Part shown: positions 38,527 to 47,402 of the stretch, piece after piece
Position numbering within the stretch: position 1 is the first letter of the stretch
Layout: every line of letters begins with the position of its first letter
Assembly: GCF_009876115.1 (NCBI RefSeq)
Contig: NZ_WWSY01000004.1
Coordinates: 62,001-126,000 of the forward strand
Reading direction: 5' to 3'
DNA from: Collinsella aerofaciens
GTDB lineage: Bacteria; Actinomycetota; Coriobacteriia; Coriobacteriales; Coriobacteriaceae
DNA: 64,000 bases
Notes under the pieces: generated by a model
The model's database searches: none
What the model was told of the DNA's origin: nothing
The model's input: the letters and a program-made list of their open reading frames with translations, nothing else
Program-made: the position numbers and the translations under genes

Positions 38527-39594
38527 CTACACTTCTCGCTTTCCCAGGGCGTTCGCCGCCATGCGCTTGCAGGCACCCAGACGCCCAAACCTCAAGACGT
38601 CGTAATCGAACATGAGCTTTTTGCACGCACGGGCATTGGGGGCCTTACTGGTAAGCGCCGCGCGCACCATAGCGGCAACAGACGGGGCACATTGTGCAAG
38701 CGCAGCATCGCTACCCACAGCAGAACCGGCAAGCGCTGTGGCAACGGCAGCAAACACCTTGCCGCAGTCCGAACCCAGCAACCTGAGCGCATCGTACAGC
38801 ACCAGATCGCATAGGAAGTACGCCAGGTCCTCGGCATGCTGGACATCGAGACCGTCGCGATGCCAATCATTCAGCACCGCGGAGTAAATCTTCACGTGCT
38901 CTAGCAGACGCGTTTCGTCGTCATAGCGCATGGTGTCCATGAGCGAACCCTTGCGCGCCACGCGGTAGTCATACAGTTTGTTGGAGATAAGCGCGGTCTT
39001 GCGCGAGCGGCCATACACGGCAAAGTCAAAGACCTGATCCTCGCCATACTTGACGGTCTCATCAAACACGATCCTGTTGTCCAACAAGAACGCGCGCCTG
39101 CAGGCAGTGCGCCACGCAAACGGGCGAGATGCTTCCTTAAACAGCAGGTCGAAGCTATAACCCTCAAACAACACATCGCGTGGGCTCAGCACATGGTTGA
39201 GCCACGGGTACCCCGCCTCCAGCGGATACGGGTTCGCGCCAAAGGTTAAAACGTCGCAGTTCTCGCGCTCAAACGCATCGACGATCACGCGGCATGCATC
39301 GGGCGTAAAGCGATCGTCGGAGTCCAAGAACGCAACAATAGGCGCCGTGGATGCAGCGATACCCGCGTTGCGCGCGCTCGACAGGCCCCCGTTCTCTTTA
39401 TCGACCAACGTAAAGCGCGCGTCCTTTTCGCAATAGGCAGCCGCAATATCGCGCGAACCGTCCGGCGAGCCATCGTTGACCAGCACGCCTTCCCAATCGG
39501 GCATGTCCTGCGCAAGCAGGGAGTCCAGGCACCAGGCCAGGCACTCCTCCACCTTATAGATGGGAACGACAACAGAAATCTTGGGGGTAGCCAT
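38527..39594 (-). CDS. GT2 glycosyltransferase
   Basis: 355 residues from the ATG at 39594 (GGAG 9 nt upstream; a TTG two codons earlier is less well spaced). GT-A motifs are ISVVVPIYKVEECLAWCLDSL, VLVNDGSPDGS, GLSSARNAGI and the metal-binding FLDSDDRFTPDA; KYGEDQVFDF marks the acceptor side. No membrane helices. Fourth gene of the five-gene GT2 operon; the substrate cannot be read from sequence. Confidence 0.85.
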   Translation of the reverse strand: MATPKISVVVPIYKVEECLAWCLDSLLAQDMPDWEGVLVNDGSPDGSRDIAAAYCEKDARFTLVDKENGGLSSARNAGIAASTAPIVAFLDSDDRFTPDACRVIVDAFERENCDVLTFGANPYPLEAGYPWLNHVLSPRDVLFEGYSFDLLFKEASRPFAWRTACRRAFLLDNRIVFDETVKYGEDQVFDFAVYGRSRKTALISNKLYDYRVARKGSLMDTMRYDDETRLLEHVKIYSAVLNDWHRDGLDVQHAEDLAYFLCDLVLYDALRLLGSDCGKVFAAVATALAGSAVGSDAALAQCAPSVAAMVRAALTSKAPNARACKKLMFDYDVLRFGRLGACKRMAANALGKREV

Positions 39595-39606
39595 AGTCAA
39601 GTGCTC

Positions 39607-40725
39607 CTACTGTGCGACCGGAACGTCATCGGGGTGCGGGTTATCACCGTAGGTGCGCTGATACGTCAGCACGCGCCAGACCAGCGGCAGGCCGCCAATC
39701 TTAAAATAGTGCTTAAACGTATTGATCTTGCCCGGCTTTTTAAAGCCAAAGCGCGAATCGATATAGGCGCGGGGCGACTTGACCATCAGGCGCAAGTCGG
39801 TCTCGCCACGCGGATCGAACAGCGACAGGTCAAAGCGACCGGCATCCCAATCGGCCTTGAGCTCGGGAGAAGCCTTCTCCCAAAACTGCTCGCGCAGCTC
39901 ATCGACCAGACGCTCGTCATTCCAACGGTACGTATCGACCTTCATGCGCATTAAAATGCCCTGAAGCTGAGCCTTAAGCTCGGAGCGTTCATCCAAAAAG
40001 CGCTGCATCTCGGCATATTCGTCGCACACGCAAAACACCTTGTTGGGCGAATTAACGGAGCTCTTCTCGTTGTCTTGGCGATAGCACAAAATGGGGTCCG
40101 CGATAAACGCGGCACGCTCGGCGCATGCCCAGACCTTAAAGTTAAAACCCGCATCCTGATACGAGGCTCCCGGCGTGGGAAGGAACCGAATCTGATTGTC
40201 GTTGAGGAACTCGCGCCGATAGATAGCCGACCAAATGGAAGGTTTGCGGTAGAAGATGCCCGGGCGATCGACGGGGCGATACGCGGCGCCCGTCATATGC
40301 TCGTCGATGATTCCAAACAGCTCACGGCGCTCGCTGGGCGTGGACCAATACAGGTAAAAGTCGCCCTTTACCACATCGGCATGCTCAGTATCGGCCTTGG
40401 CGACCAGCTTTTGGAGCGAATCCTCAAACATAAAGTCGTCAGACTCAAGGATGCCCACGTACTCACCGCGCGCCATCTCCAGGCCGCGGTTCATCGAGTC
40501 GCCGTAGCCGCTGTTGGCTTTGTCGATCATCTTTACACGAGAGTCGCGCTCCATGTACTCGCGGATGATATCCGGCGAGCTATCGGTGGAGCCGTCGTTG
40601 ATACAGATGATCTCGATGTCCCTGAGCGTCTGAGCCACGGCGGAATCGAGGCACTCGCGCAGGTAGCGTTCGACATTGCAGATGGGGACAAGCAGCGAAA
40701 CTTTAGGGGTATCAGAGTTCTGCAA
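39607..40725 (-). CDS. GT2 glycosyltransferase
   Basis: 372 residues from a TTG at 40725 that has AGGAGG 5 nt upstream; the open frame continues to 40944, but that part overlaps the preceding gene and is not protein-like. Motifs are VSLLVPICNVERYLRECLDS, IICINDGSTDSSP, KANSGYGDSMN and LESDDFM. Close paralogue of the gene at 41847-42950, sharing long identical blocks over the first 120 residues, so the two probably arose by duplication and may add related sugars. Third in the operon. Confidence 0.85.
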   Translation of the reverse strand: MQNSDTPKVSLLVPICNVERYLRECLDSAVAQTLRDIEIICINDGSTDSSPDIIREYMERDSRVKMIDKANSGYGDSMNRGLEMARGEYVGILESDDFMFEDSLQKLVAKADTEHADVVKGDFYLYWSTPSERRELFGIIDEHMTGAAYRPVDRPGIFYRKPSIWSAIYRREFLNDNQIRFLPTPGASYQDAGFNFKVWACAERAAFIADPILCYRQDNEKSSVNSPNKVFCVCDEYAEMQRFLDERSELKAQLQGILMRMKVDTYRWNDERLVDELREQFWEKASPELKADWDAGRFDLSLFDPRGETDLRLMVKSPRAYIDSRFGFKKPGKINTFKHYFKIGGLPLVWRVLTYQRTYGDNPHPDDVPVAQ

Positions 40726-40799
40726 GAGAACCTCCTGTTGAATAGCGTGTAACAGGGTTATTTTAGCAGCCGAGTTGCGGCGGGCGGCAGCGCTTGGAA

Positions 40800-41840
40800 T
40801 TAAAGAAAGCGCTCCAGGCAGGCTTTGAGACCGCGAGTCGAAAGATAGAACAGCGTGGCGTCTGCCATCGAAACGCCCGAGGTCGTCGCAACGAACTTGT
40901 GGGCAACACGGCAAACGGCGCCCTTGGCAGGCATATCCGTCCACTCCGTTCCCAAAAACGTCGTAAGGTCCATGTTGACGCGAGCCGCCACGCGATGGAA
41001 GTCATCGGCATCCAAGCGCGCCAGGTCGAACACGATTAGGTCTAAAAACCAAGTTATCAGCTCGCCGGGGCACAGGTCCAAAAGACCGTAGGCCGCCCAG
41101 TCCTCCAAGACCTCCTCGAGCATCCTCATGTGGGCGTCAAGTTTTTTGGCGCGAGCCTCGGCACTGTTGAACTCGTGCGTCGCCGATTCGCTCTCCATCA
41201 CGTAGTGGTAGAACTTGTCCGGCATGACGACGGTCTTGCGGGCAAGCGCATAAGCCGCGAATTGGAAGACGACGTCCTCGCCCAAAGCCAAACCGGGGGC
41301 GAAGCGAATGCCTTCGCGATTGAGCAGCTCGCGCGAAAAAGCCGCACGGCAGGCATAGGGCTGCGCATTCGAATGGAACAGCAGTTGGGGATCACGGGCG
41401 CCGAAGGCACCAGCTTTGGGGCTCATGAGTTGCTGGACGCGTTTGGGGGCAGCATCGGCAGGTTCACAGACGCCGCCAAAGACGGCGACCTCGGCATCTG
41501 CAGACTCCATGGAATGCAGCACGCGCTCGACCGTCTGGGCATCGATGTAATCGTCGGCGTCCACAAAAAAGACGGTCTCGCCCTCGACGGCATCGATACC
41601 GGCATTTCGAGCACACGAGACACCCGCGTTTTCCTGGTCAATCACCAGTACGCGATCGTCGGCCTGCGCGATCTGGTGCAACACGTTCAACGAATCATCG
41701 GTCGAACCGTCGTTGACGCAGACAACCTGAATCGAGCGCTCGGACTGGGCCAACAGCGAATCGAGGCATCGCTGAATGGAACGCACTGAGTTATAAACGG
41801 GGACGACAATGGTAGCTTTAGGACACGAGACCTCTCCCAT
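40800..41840 (-). CDS. GT2 glycosyltransferase
   Basis: 346 residues. GT-A motifs are ATIVVPVYNSVRSIQRCLDSL, VVCVNDGSTDDS, GVSCARNAGID and FFVDADDYID, and LALGEDVVFQF corresponds to the GEDQ acceptor-side motif. It starts 6 bp after the stop of the upstream GT2 gene, second in the operon. A 74-bp gap precedes the next gene. Confidence 0.85.
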   Translation of the reverse strand: MGEVSCPKATIVVPVYNSVRSIQRCLDSLLAQSERSIQVVCVNDGSTDDSLNVLHQIAQADDRVLVIDQENAGVSCARNAGIDAVEGETVFFVDADDYIDAQTVERVLHSMESADAEVAVFGGVCEPADAAPKRVQQLMSPKAGAFGARDPQLLFHSNAQPYACRAAFSRELLNREGIRFAPGLALGEDVVFQFAAYALARKTVVMPDKFYHYVMESESATHEFNSAEARAKKLDAHMRMLEEVLEDWAAYGLLDLCPGELITWFLDLIVFDLARLDADDFHRVAARVNMDLTTFLGTEWTDMPAKGAVCRVAHKFVATTSGVSMADATLFYLSTRGLKACLERFL

Positions 41841-41846
41841 GCCGAC

Positions 41847-42950
41847 CTACCCCCTCAGCGATTCGATGAGGAAGGCGGCGACCACGCCAGGGCCTCCAAC
41901 CGAGGCGTAATACTTAGCGCGCCCCAAGGCACCATCCGTCGCAAAACTCGGATGCTCGTCAACCCAGCCCTCGGGATCTTTGAGAATGGCAGCGAGATTC
42001 GCGCGCTTCCACGGCTTGAGGTCGTCAAGCGAAAACTCCCCCGCGTCCAAGGCCGCCTGAAATTCCTTAGCCATCTGCACCAGGAACTCCTTATAGAACT
42101 TAGGCGCTAGGCGCACATAGTTCCACATGTACGAATCGTACTTAATGAGTTGATTGAACTTGAGCATGCGCGCGACGTCATCACTTGCGTGGTCGCGGGC
42201 ATAATCCTCTCGAATCCAACGCTCAATCTCGGCATACTCGGTATTGACGCAAAAGACCTTAGCCGAAGAATTGACCGAGGAATTCTCGTTGTCCTGGCGA
42301 TACGACAACACGGCATCATGCAGGTAAACAGCCTTATCGGCGCACGCGATCACCTTAAAGGCAAATGACGTGTCCTGAAAGGATGCCCCCGGAGTCGGCA
42401 GGAACTTAATGCCGTTGCGCTCAAGAAAATCGCGACGGTACACGGCCGACCAAATCGACGGCTTTTGCTTAAAGAACTGCGTCGTATCGCTCGGGTGCAC
42501 CGGCTTGCCACAATCCTGAGGTCTAAACATCTCATGCAGCGAACGGCGTTCCTCGGGCTTAGACCAGTAGAAATCAAAGTTCGCCTTCGCAAAGTCGGCA
42601 TTATTGGTATCGGCGGCCGAGACAAGCTTTTCGAGTGCATCGGACGCCATAAAGTCATCGGACTCCAAGATGCCAACGTACTTGCCACGCGCCATCTCCA
42701 GACCGTGGTTCATCGAGTCGCCGTAGCCGCTGTTGGCCTTGTCGATCATCTTGACGCGCCCATCGCGCTCCATATACTCGCGGATAATCACCGGCGAGTT
42801 GTCGGTCGACCCGTCGTTAATGCAGATGATCTCAATATCCTTGAGCGTCTGTGCCAGGGCGGAATCGAGACACTCGCGCAGGTAGCGCTGAACATTGTAA
42901 ATGGGAATAAGCAGCGACAGAACAGGGCTGCCAGAGACGTTAGTAGACAA
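41847..42950 (-). CDS. GT2 glycosyltransferase, first gene of the operon
   Basis: 367 residues from a TTG at 42950, which is supported by AAGGAG 5 nt upstream; no better start exists. Motifs are LSLLIPIYNVQRYLRECLDS, IICINDGSTDNSP, KANSGYGDSMN and LESDDFMASDA. Paralogue of the gene at 39607. It is divergent from the acyltransferase gene at 43063, so both promoters lie in the 112-bp gap between. Confidence 0.86.
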   Translation of the reverse strand: MSTNVSGSPVLSLLIPIYNVQRYLRECLDSALAQTLKDIEIICINDGSTDNSPVIIREYMERDGRVKMIDKANSGYGDSMNHGLEMARGKYVGILESDDFMASDALEKLVSAADTNNADFAKANFDFYWSKPEERRSLHEMFRPQDCGKPVHPSDTTQFFKQKPSIWSAVYRRDFLERNGIKFLPTPGASFQDTSFAFKVIACADKAVYLHDAVLSYRQDNENSSVNSSAKVFCVNTEYAEIERWIREDYARDHASDDVARMLKFNQLIKYDSYMWNYVRLAPKFYKEFLVQMAKEFQAALDAGEFSLDDLKPWKRANLAAILKDPEGWVDEHPSFATDGALGRAKYYASVGGPGVVAAFLIESLRG

Positions 42951-43016
42951 ATGTGCTCCTTAGGAAATACCTGTCGTTTCATGGTATCAAAGGGTCAGCG
43001 CGCCAGCGGGCGTTTA

Positions 43017-43022
43017 TATAAT
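43017..43022 (+). promoter_or_regulatory. -10 box candidate for the acyltransferase gene
   Basis: A perfect TATAAT 41 bp before the ATG of the acyltransferase gene, within the divergent intergenic region. No good -35 box at 16-18 bp spacing is visible. Confidence 0.4.
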
Positions 43023-43062
43023 CTATGGAGCTCGCAGAGGCAAACTGATACGAAAGGACGTC

Positions 43063-44193
43063 ATGCAGCCCAAAGCCGCACGCAACATATCCATCGAGGC
43101 CTTGCGCTTGGTCGCAGTCGCCGGTATCGCGGTGTTTCACACCTTTCAGTGGACCTTCCAAGCGACCTGCGTCGGCTTGCCGGAATACGCGCCGCTTGCC
43201 GCCTTCCCCCATTCCGGCGTGCTTGGTTTTATTAACTTGCTAGGCTGCTGGGCCAACGAGGCCTTCTTTATGATCTCGGGCTATTTTCTCATCGCCTCAG
43301 CCGCGCGTGCTTGGGACGGTGGAACAACGTGGAAGTCGCAAATGCAACGGACGGCGCAGCGCCTTGGCAAGGTCGTTATGCCCACTGCGTTTTATTGCCT
43401 CGTGGCACTCGCGTGGTCCACGGTCGTCTCCCCCATTCCCGATGTTACTCTCAACACGCACTACTGGTACACGCTAGGCCTTGAGTTTATCTGGGTCTAT
43501 GCCGCCACGGTCTTCATGGCGCCAGGGTTTGGACTGGCTAAGAGTCGACTCTTCCAGAAGAGCTACGCGACGACGGTCATCGCCGTTGGCATCCTCGCAT
43601 TTGCTGTTAACGGGTATTTAGCCGCCATGAGTACGACAAGCGCCGGCGAGTTTTCTTGGCTCCAAAAGCTCATGAGCGCTGCCACGTACGTAATCGCGTT
43701 TTTGATCGGCGGTCTGCTCCGCGACGTTACCGATGTCATGAATTCGGACAGGGCGGGTGCCTTGGGCATGCGGTCGCTCGCTGCGATTTTGGCGCTCGCC
43801 ACCATCCTGGAAGGAGCACTCTCCTTCACCGGCAACCTCACGGCGATGGCAGTCCTCTCCTACAAATCGACCTCGTTGATCTCGTTTGCCCTCGCTGCAG
43901 CCTCCCTGCTCTTTGCGGCTACCCGACGCAGGGCCTTAGGCAATCCGCGGAATGCAGGTGTCATCGTCACCTTATCGACCGCCACGCTCGGTTTCTATGT
44001 GATGCAGTCGCTCACCAGTAGCCTGTGGCGTCCCATCTTCAACACCCTGCTCGCAAACATACTGGTCAGCCAAAACAGCCCGGCAGCTATATGTATCATC
44101 ACGGGTACCGTCATTAGCATCGTCTTTGCTCTGGCGCTCCTCATCATCGATGCAGCTAGACGCCTTATCGTTCGCAAGCTCAAGCGGCAATAG
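43063..44193 (+). CDS. Acyltransferase family 3 membrane protein
   Basis: 376 residues with about ten hydrophobic helices. The N-terminal block NISIEALRLVAVAGIAVFHTFQW, with Arg and His on the first helix, and NEAFFMISGYFLIASAARAW match the OafA/WecH acyltransferase-3 family. These enzymes move acetyl or other acyl groups from the cytoplasm to sugars of surface glycans. AAAGGA precedes the ATG. Next to glycosyltransferase genes on both sides, so it likely acetylates the same glycan. Confidence 0.83.
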   Translation: MQPKAARNISIEALRLVAVAGIAVFHTFQWTFQATCVGLPEYAPLAAFPHSGVLGFINLLGCWANEAFFMISGYFLIASAARAWDGGTTWKSQMQRTAQRLGKVVMPTAFYCLVALAWSTVVSPIPDVTLNTHYWYTLGLEFIWVYAATVFMAPGFGLAKSRLFQKSYATTVIAVGILAFAVNGYLAAMSTTSAGEFSWLQKLMSAATYVIAFLIGGLLRDVTDVMNSDRAGALGMRSLAAILALATILEGALSFTGNLTAMAVLSYKSTSLISFALAAASLLFAATRRRALGNPRNAGVIVTLSTATLGFYVMQSLTSSLWRPIFNTLLANILVSQNSPAAICIITGTVISIVFALALLIIDAARRLIVRKLKRQ

Positions 44194-44363
44194 ACACGCT
44201 GCCGTCAGACGCCAAAGCCGCTACACCCGTGACAGGTTCCTGCGTTTTATTCAAAGCTTGCCGTCAAGGTGCGGCGAGCCTTTACAATAGGACAGTCCCA
44301 AGGACGTATTCGATAGCTTCCGCGCAGCGCTCGCCCGCCGCGCGTGAAAGGATATATTGCCCC

Positions 44364-45383
44364 ATGCCTTCAACCCTTCCCGCCCCCATCGATAAGCTCG
44401 CCATCGTTGTCGTCACGTACAAGCGCCAGGAACTCCTGGCCAACTTGTTCGACTCCATGACCGAGCTCACGGCAACGCCCTGGCGCATCGTGATTGTCGA
44501 TAACGAGAATTCGCGCGAGACCGAGGCCATGTGTACCGCATTCAACGAGCGCCTGGCCAACCTGTGGGGCATCGACACCGAGCAGCCCGACGCGCAGGGC
44601 GGCACCGACCGTGTCATCTACGCCCCGCAGCTCGAAAACGGCGGCGGTGCGGGCGGCTTCTCCGCCGGCACTAAATGCGCCTACGACCTGGGCGCCCAGT
44701 GGTTCTGGGTCATGGACGACGACGTGCTCGTCATCCCCGAAGGCATCGAGCGCTTGGCCAAGTGGACCGACCGTTACGACGTCATTCAGGGTTCGCGCCT
44801 GGACTTTGACGGCGGTGCTTTCTTTTGGCAGTACCAGCTCATCCTTTCGCTCGGCATTCCCAACCCCATCGCCAAGTGGGATCTGGGACCCGAGGGCTAC
44901 CGCACCATGAACCAACTGTGCTTTGAGGGCGGCATGTTCTCGCGCCGCGTGGTCGACAAGATTGGCCTGCCAGACGCGCGCTTCTTTATCTACGGCGACG
45001 ATGCCTGCTACGGCTACGTAGCCAGCCAACACTTCCCCGCCGCCGTGGTCGCCGACGTGGTGCTCAAGCGCGCCCGCGCCGTCTCCAACTGGGATATCGC
45101 CGGCAAGCGCCAGCTCAACTCCACGAGCGACACCAACCGCTACTACATCATGCGCAACCGAGGCTTCCTCGCTCGCTATATGCAGATCTACGGAGACTAC
45201 CACCCCATGCTGTTCCGCCTGGGCAATGCCGCGACCTTCTGCAAGGAGTTCATTCGTCTGGCTGCCGTCGACAAGTGCTTTAAGACCGGCATTCCGGCGC
45301 TGCGCCGCGGCATGAAGGACGCCCGCAAGATCGTTAAGGATCCCAACTGGAAGCCCATGCCGCCCCTGAAGGACACCGAGTAG
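44364..45383 (+). CDS. GT2 glycosyltransferase of the GlfT/rhamnosyltransferase-like type
   Basis: 339 residues from the ATG at 44364; the frame opens earlier at 44229, but that part is not protein-like. Motifs are LAIVVVTYKRQELLANLFDS, the glycine-rich LENGGGAGGFSAGTKCAYD, the metal-binding VMDDDVLVIPEG, FIYGDDACYG, and RYYIMRNRGFL near the end. The GGAGGFxxG and RNR blocks are typical of galactofuranosyl- and rhamnosyltransferases such as GlfT1 and GlfT2. Follows the acyltransferase gene after 170 bp and ends 20 bp from a convergent gene. Confidence 0.82.
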   Translation: MPSTLPAPIDKLAIVVVTYKRQELLANLFDSMTELTATPWRIVIVDNENSRETEAMCTAFNERLANLWGIDTEQPDAQGGTDRVIYAPQLENGGGAGGFSAGTKCAYDLGAQWFWVMDDDVLVIPEGIERLAKWTDRYDVIQGSRLDFDGGAFFWQYQLILSLGIPNPIAKWDLGPEGYRTMNQLCFEGGMFSRRVVDKIGLPDARFFIYGDDACYGYVASQHFPAAVVADVVLKRARAVSNWDIAGKRQLNSTSDTNRYYIMRNRGFLARYMQIYGDYHPMLFRLGNAATFCKEFIRLAAVDKCFKTGIPALRRGMKDARKIVKDPNWKPMPPLKDTE

Positions 45384-45403
45384 TAAAGGGCTTTCGCCCG
45401 CCG

Positions 45404-47203
45404 CTACAGTCGTTGACACACCACGGACACACGCTGACCGTCAAAGCCAAAGCCCCAACGCATGCGCCCGACGGCGGGGCGCGGCACGCGGATATCATCG
45501 ATGCCGTCGCGCTCTATGTCGAGCAGCGCCTGAACCGCCAACAGTTCCAGGCCCAGGGCATCGACGCCAGGGTCGTACATCATGTTGATCGTTATCAGCG
45601 GTCGCTCATCGAGCATGCCGAGCGTGTCGGCCACGTCAAACACCCGACCGGTGGGAATCACCTGGATATCCCAGCGATCCGAGACGCCACTTCGCTTGGA
45701 GCTGGGATTGCAATAGCCGGGCAGTCCAAAGCAGAGCCCCTGAAGCGCCAGATGATAGGCTGTCGGCATATCTGATTGGCCCACATCGATGCCCAGATCG
45801 CCGATAGCACAGTTCAAAGCTTGCTTTACAGTGTCCTCGTCTCCTCGACACAGCCCGTCATGGAACGAGTCGATAACTCCAACATCCTCAACGGCGCACT
45901 CAAACCATTCCAGAATTACAAGACGGAGCGCCTGACGCACTTCGTTATTAGGCAGACGCAGGGAACGAAGGCACGCGCCGTCCTCCGAATGCCCCGTCAT
46001 ATCCGTCGTAAGGAATCCAGACAGATACAGCGCAGTCCAGATATCATCGGGCTTGGCGGCATCGGCCTCCTCGGCACGCACGCGCACTGGCGCCTCAATA
46101 AACCCATGCGGCTCAACCAAATCGAACAATGCGGACAGGCGCATGAGATTCCAGTCACCGACGCATGCGCTCAGACGGTCGGCGTAACCATACAGATCCG
46201 CCCGAACGGGCGCGACGCAACCGCGCTGTGCGTAGTCCACCACGCGCTCCGGGCTCGAGCAATAATAACCACCAAGCAGATAGCCCTCGAGCCACTCACG
46301 CGCGTCATCCAGACAGCCGTTGCGACCGATGCAATCCAACAGCACCTGGACTTCGTCGTCCGAAAAACCGAACCATCGATCACACCAACTCGACAACGGT
46401 GTCGCCGACCGATAGGAAGCCCCACGCTGGGACAACGCAAGCTCGGCAGGACCAGGGTGCTCGCCCATCAGACACGTCAATCGCAACGAGTCGCCGGCGT
46501 CGGCAATGGTGTCGAACAACATCCGGCTGAGCGACTCTAGGGAATCCACGCTACCGTCGTCCTTAGCGCCCAAACGCTTTGGACATACCGCGTCATAGTC
46601 GTCTATCAGAAGAACAACCCGCTCATCGAAAGCTGCCTGGAGCAGTTGAATAAGCACACCAAGCGCCGCATCGATCTCCTTATCGCTGGCCACCCCACGC
46701 GCCGCCCTCTCGATAAGACGGACCTCACGTCTTGACAGATCAGGCGCGGCAAGCAGCGGCAGCAATCGGGCGCACTCGTGCGCGACAGCGCTGCGAATAG
46801 CTGCCGCAGCATCAGCGTCGCGCCTCGCAGCGGCAGCTGAAAAGTCGAGCATGATGACCGGATAGCACGCGTACTCATCCCGATAGCGACCGCCGCCCGC
46901 CTGCCAAATCTGGGTACCAGCGAACAGGCTTCGATCCGGCAGCCGGTGATCAGGTCGTTCCAAATAGCACTTGAGCATCGATAAATTCATGCTCTTGCCA
47001 AAACCCTTAGGCCGACAGCAAAGCGCAACGGGTACTTCGCTGTCCAATATATCGGCAATAAACATAGTCTTATCGACGACTAAGCACCGATTGATTGCAT
47101 CGGAAAAGTCTTGTACATCAACCGGCAGAGCTGCGTTATCCGCATAACCGAGCAACCGTGCACCAAACGCATGAGCAACACCATAATTCGCCTGTTCAGA
47201 CAC
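45404..47203 (-). CDS. AAA-ATPase-like protein with degenerate PDDEXK-type C-terminus
   Basis: 599 residues from the GTG at 47203 (AGGAGA 7 nt upstream); the open frame beyond is not protein-like. The N-terminal part is the AAA-ATPase-like family: VDKTMFIADIL, the family's unusual P-loop RPKGFGKSMNLSML (about 64-77, usually RPRRFGKT), YPVIMLDFS, and Walker B VVLLIDDYD. The C-terminal part aligns in order with PDDEXK_9 nucleases (GLCFGLPGYCNPSSKRSGVSDRWDIQVIP), but the following strand reads PLITINMMY where an acidic-x-Lys is expected. Such genes are common in gut bacteria in many copies; their role is unknown. It lies alone between convergent and terminator-bounded neighbours. Confidence 0.78.
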   Translation of the reverse strand: MSEQANYGVAHAFGARLLGYADNAALPVDVQDFSDAINRCLVVDKTMFIADILDSEVPVALCCRPKGFGKSMNLSMLKCYLERPDHRLPDRSLFAGTQIWQAGGGRYRDEYACYPVIMLDFSAAAARRDADAAAAIRSAVAHECARLLPLLAAPDLSRREVRLIERAARGVASDKEIDAALGVLIQLLQAAFDERVVLLIDDYDAVCPKRLGAKDDGSVDSLESLSRMLFDTIADAGDSLRLTCLMGEHPGPAELALSQRGASYRSATPLSSWCDRWFGFSDDEVQVLLDCIGRNGCLDDAREWLEGYLLGGYYCSSPERVVDYAQRGCVAPVRADLYGYADRLSACVGDWNLMRLSALFDLVEPHGFIEAPVRVRAEEADAAKPDDIWTALYLSGFLTTDMTGHSEDGACLRSLRLPNNEVRQALRLVILEWFECAVEDVGVIDSFHDGLCRGDEDTVKQALNCAIGDLGIDVGQSDMPTAYHLALQGLCFGLPGYCNPSSKRSGVSDRWDIQVIPTGRVFDVADTLGMLDERPLITINMMYDPGVDALGLELLAVQALLDIERDGIDDIRVPRPAVGRMRWGFGFDGQRVSVVCQRL

Positions 47204-47326
47204 CGTAAACTCTCCTTCTAACGCAGCACGATGCCCATTGTAGCTAGCGGGTAGAGCGCAACAATATCGACATGAAAACGTTTCGGGCAACGGTAGCAAC
47301 AGACCCCCGAGGGGGCATAACAAATC

Positions 47327-47338
47327 GTTGCACAACAA
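47327..47338. promoter_or_regulatory. 12-bp motif GTTGCACAACAA, copy 1
   Basis: The same 12-mer occurs at 49297-49308. This copy is about 125 bp before the start of the AAA-ATPase-like gene. Possible shared regulator site, or coincidence. Confidence 0.3.
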
Positions 47339-47371
47339 AACGGGGCCCGATGCCGCCGCACCGGACCCCGT
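47334..47371 (-). terminator. Terminator of the MPKTG surface protein gene
   Basis: On the minus strand a 10-bp stem (ACGGGGTCCG / CGGGCCCCGT, one G-T wobble) with a 12-nt loop is followed by TTTTGTTG, about 30 bp downstream of the gene ending at 47403. Confidence 0.8.
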
Positions 47372-47402
47372 CCCAAACTCTTATAGAAAACGATCTGGAA
47401 GA

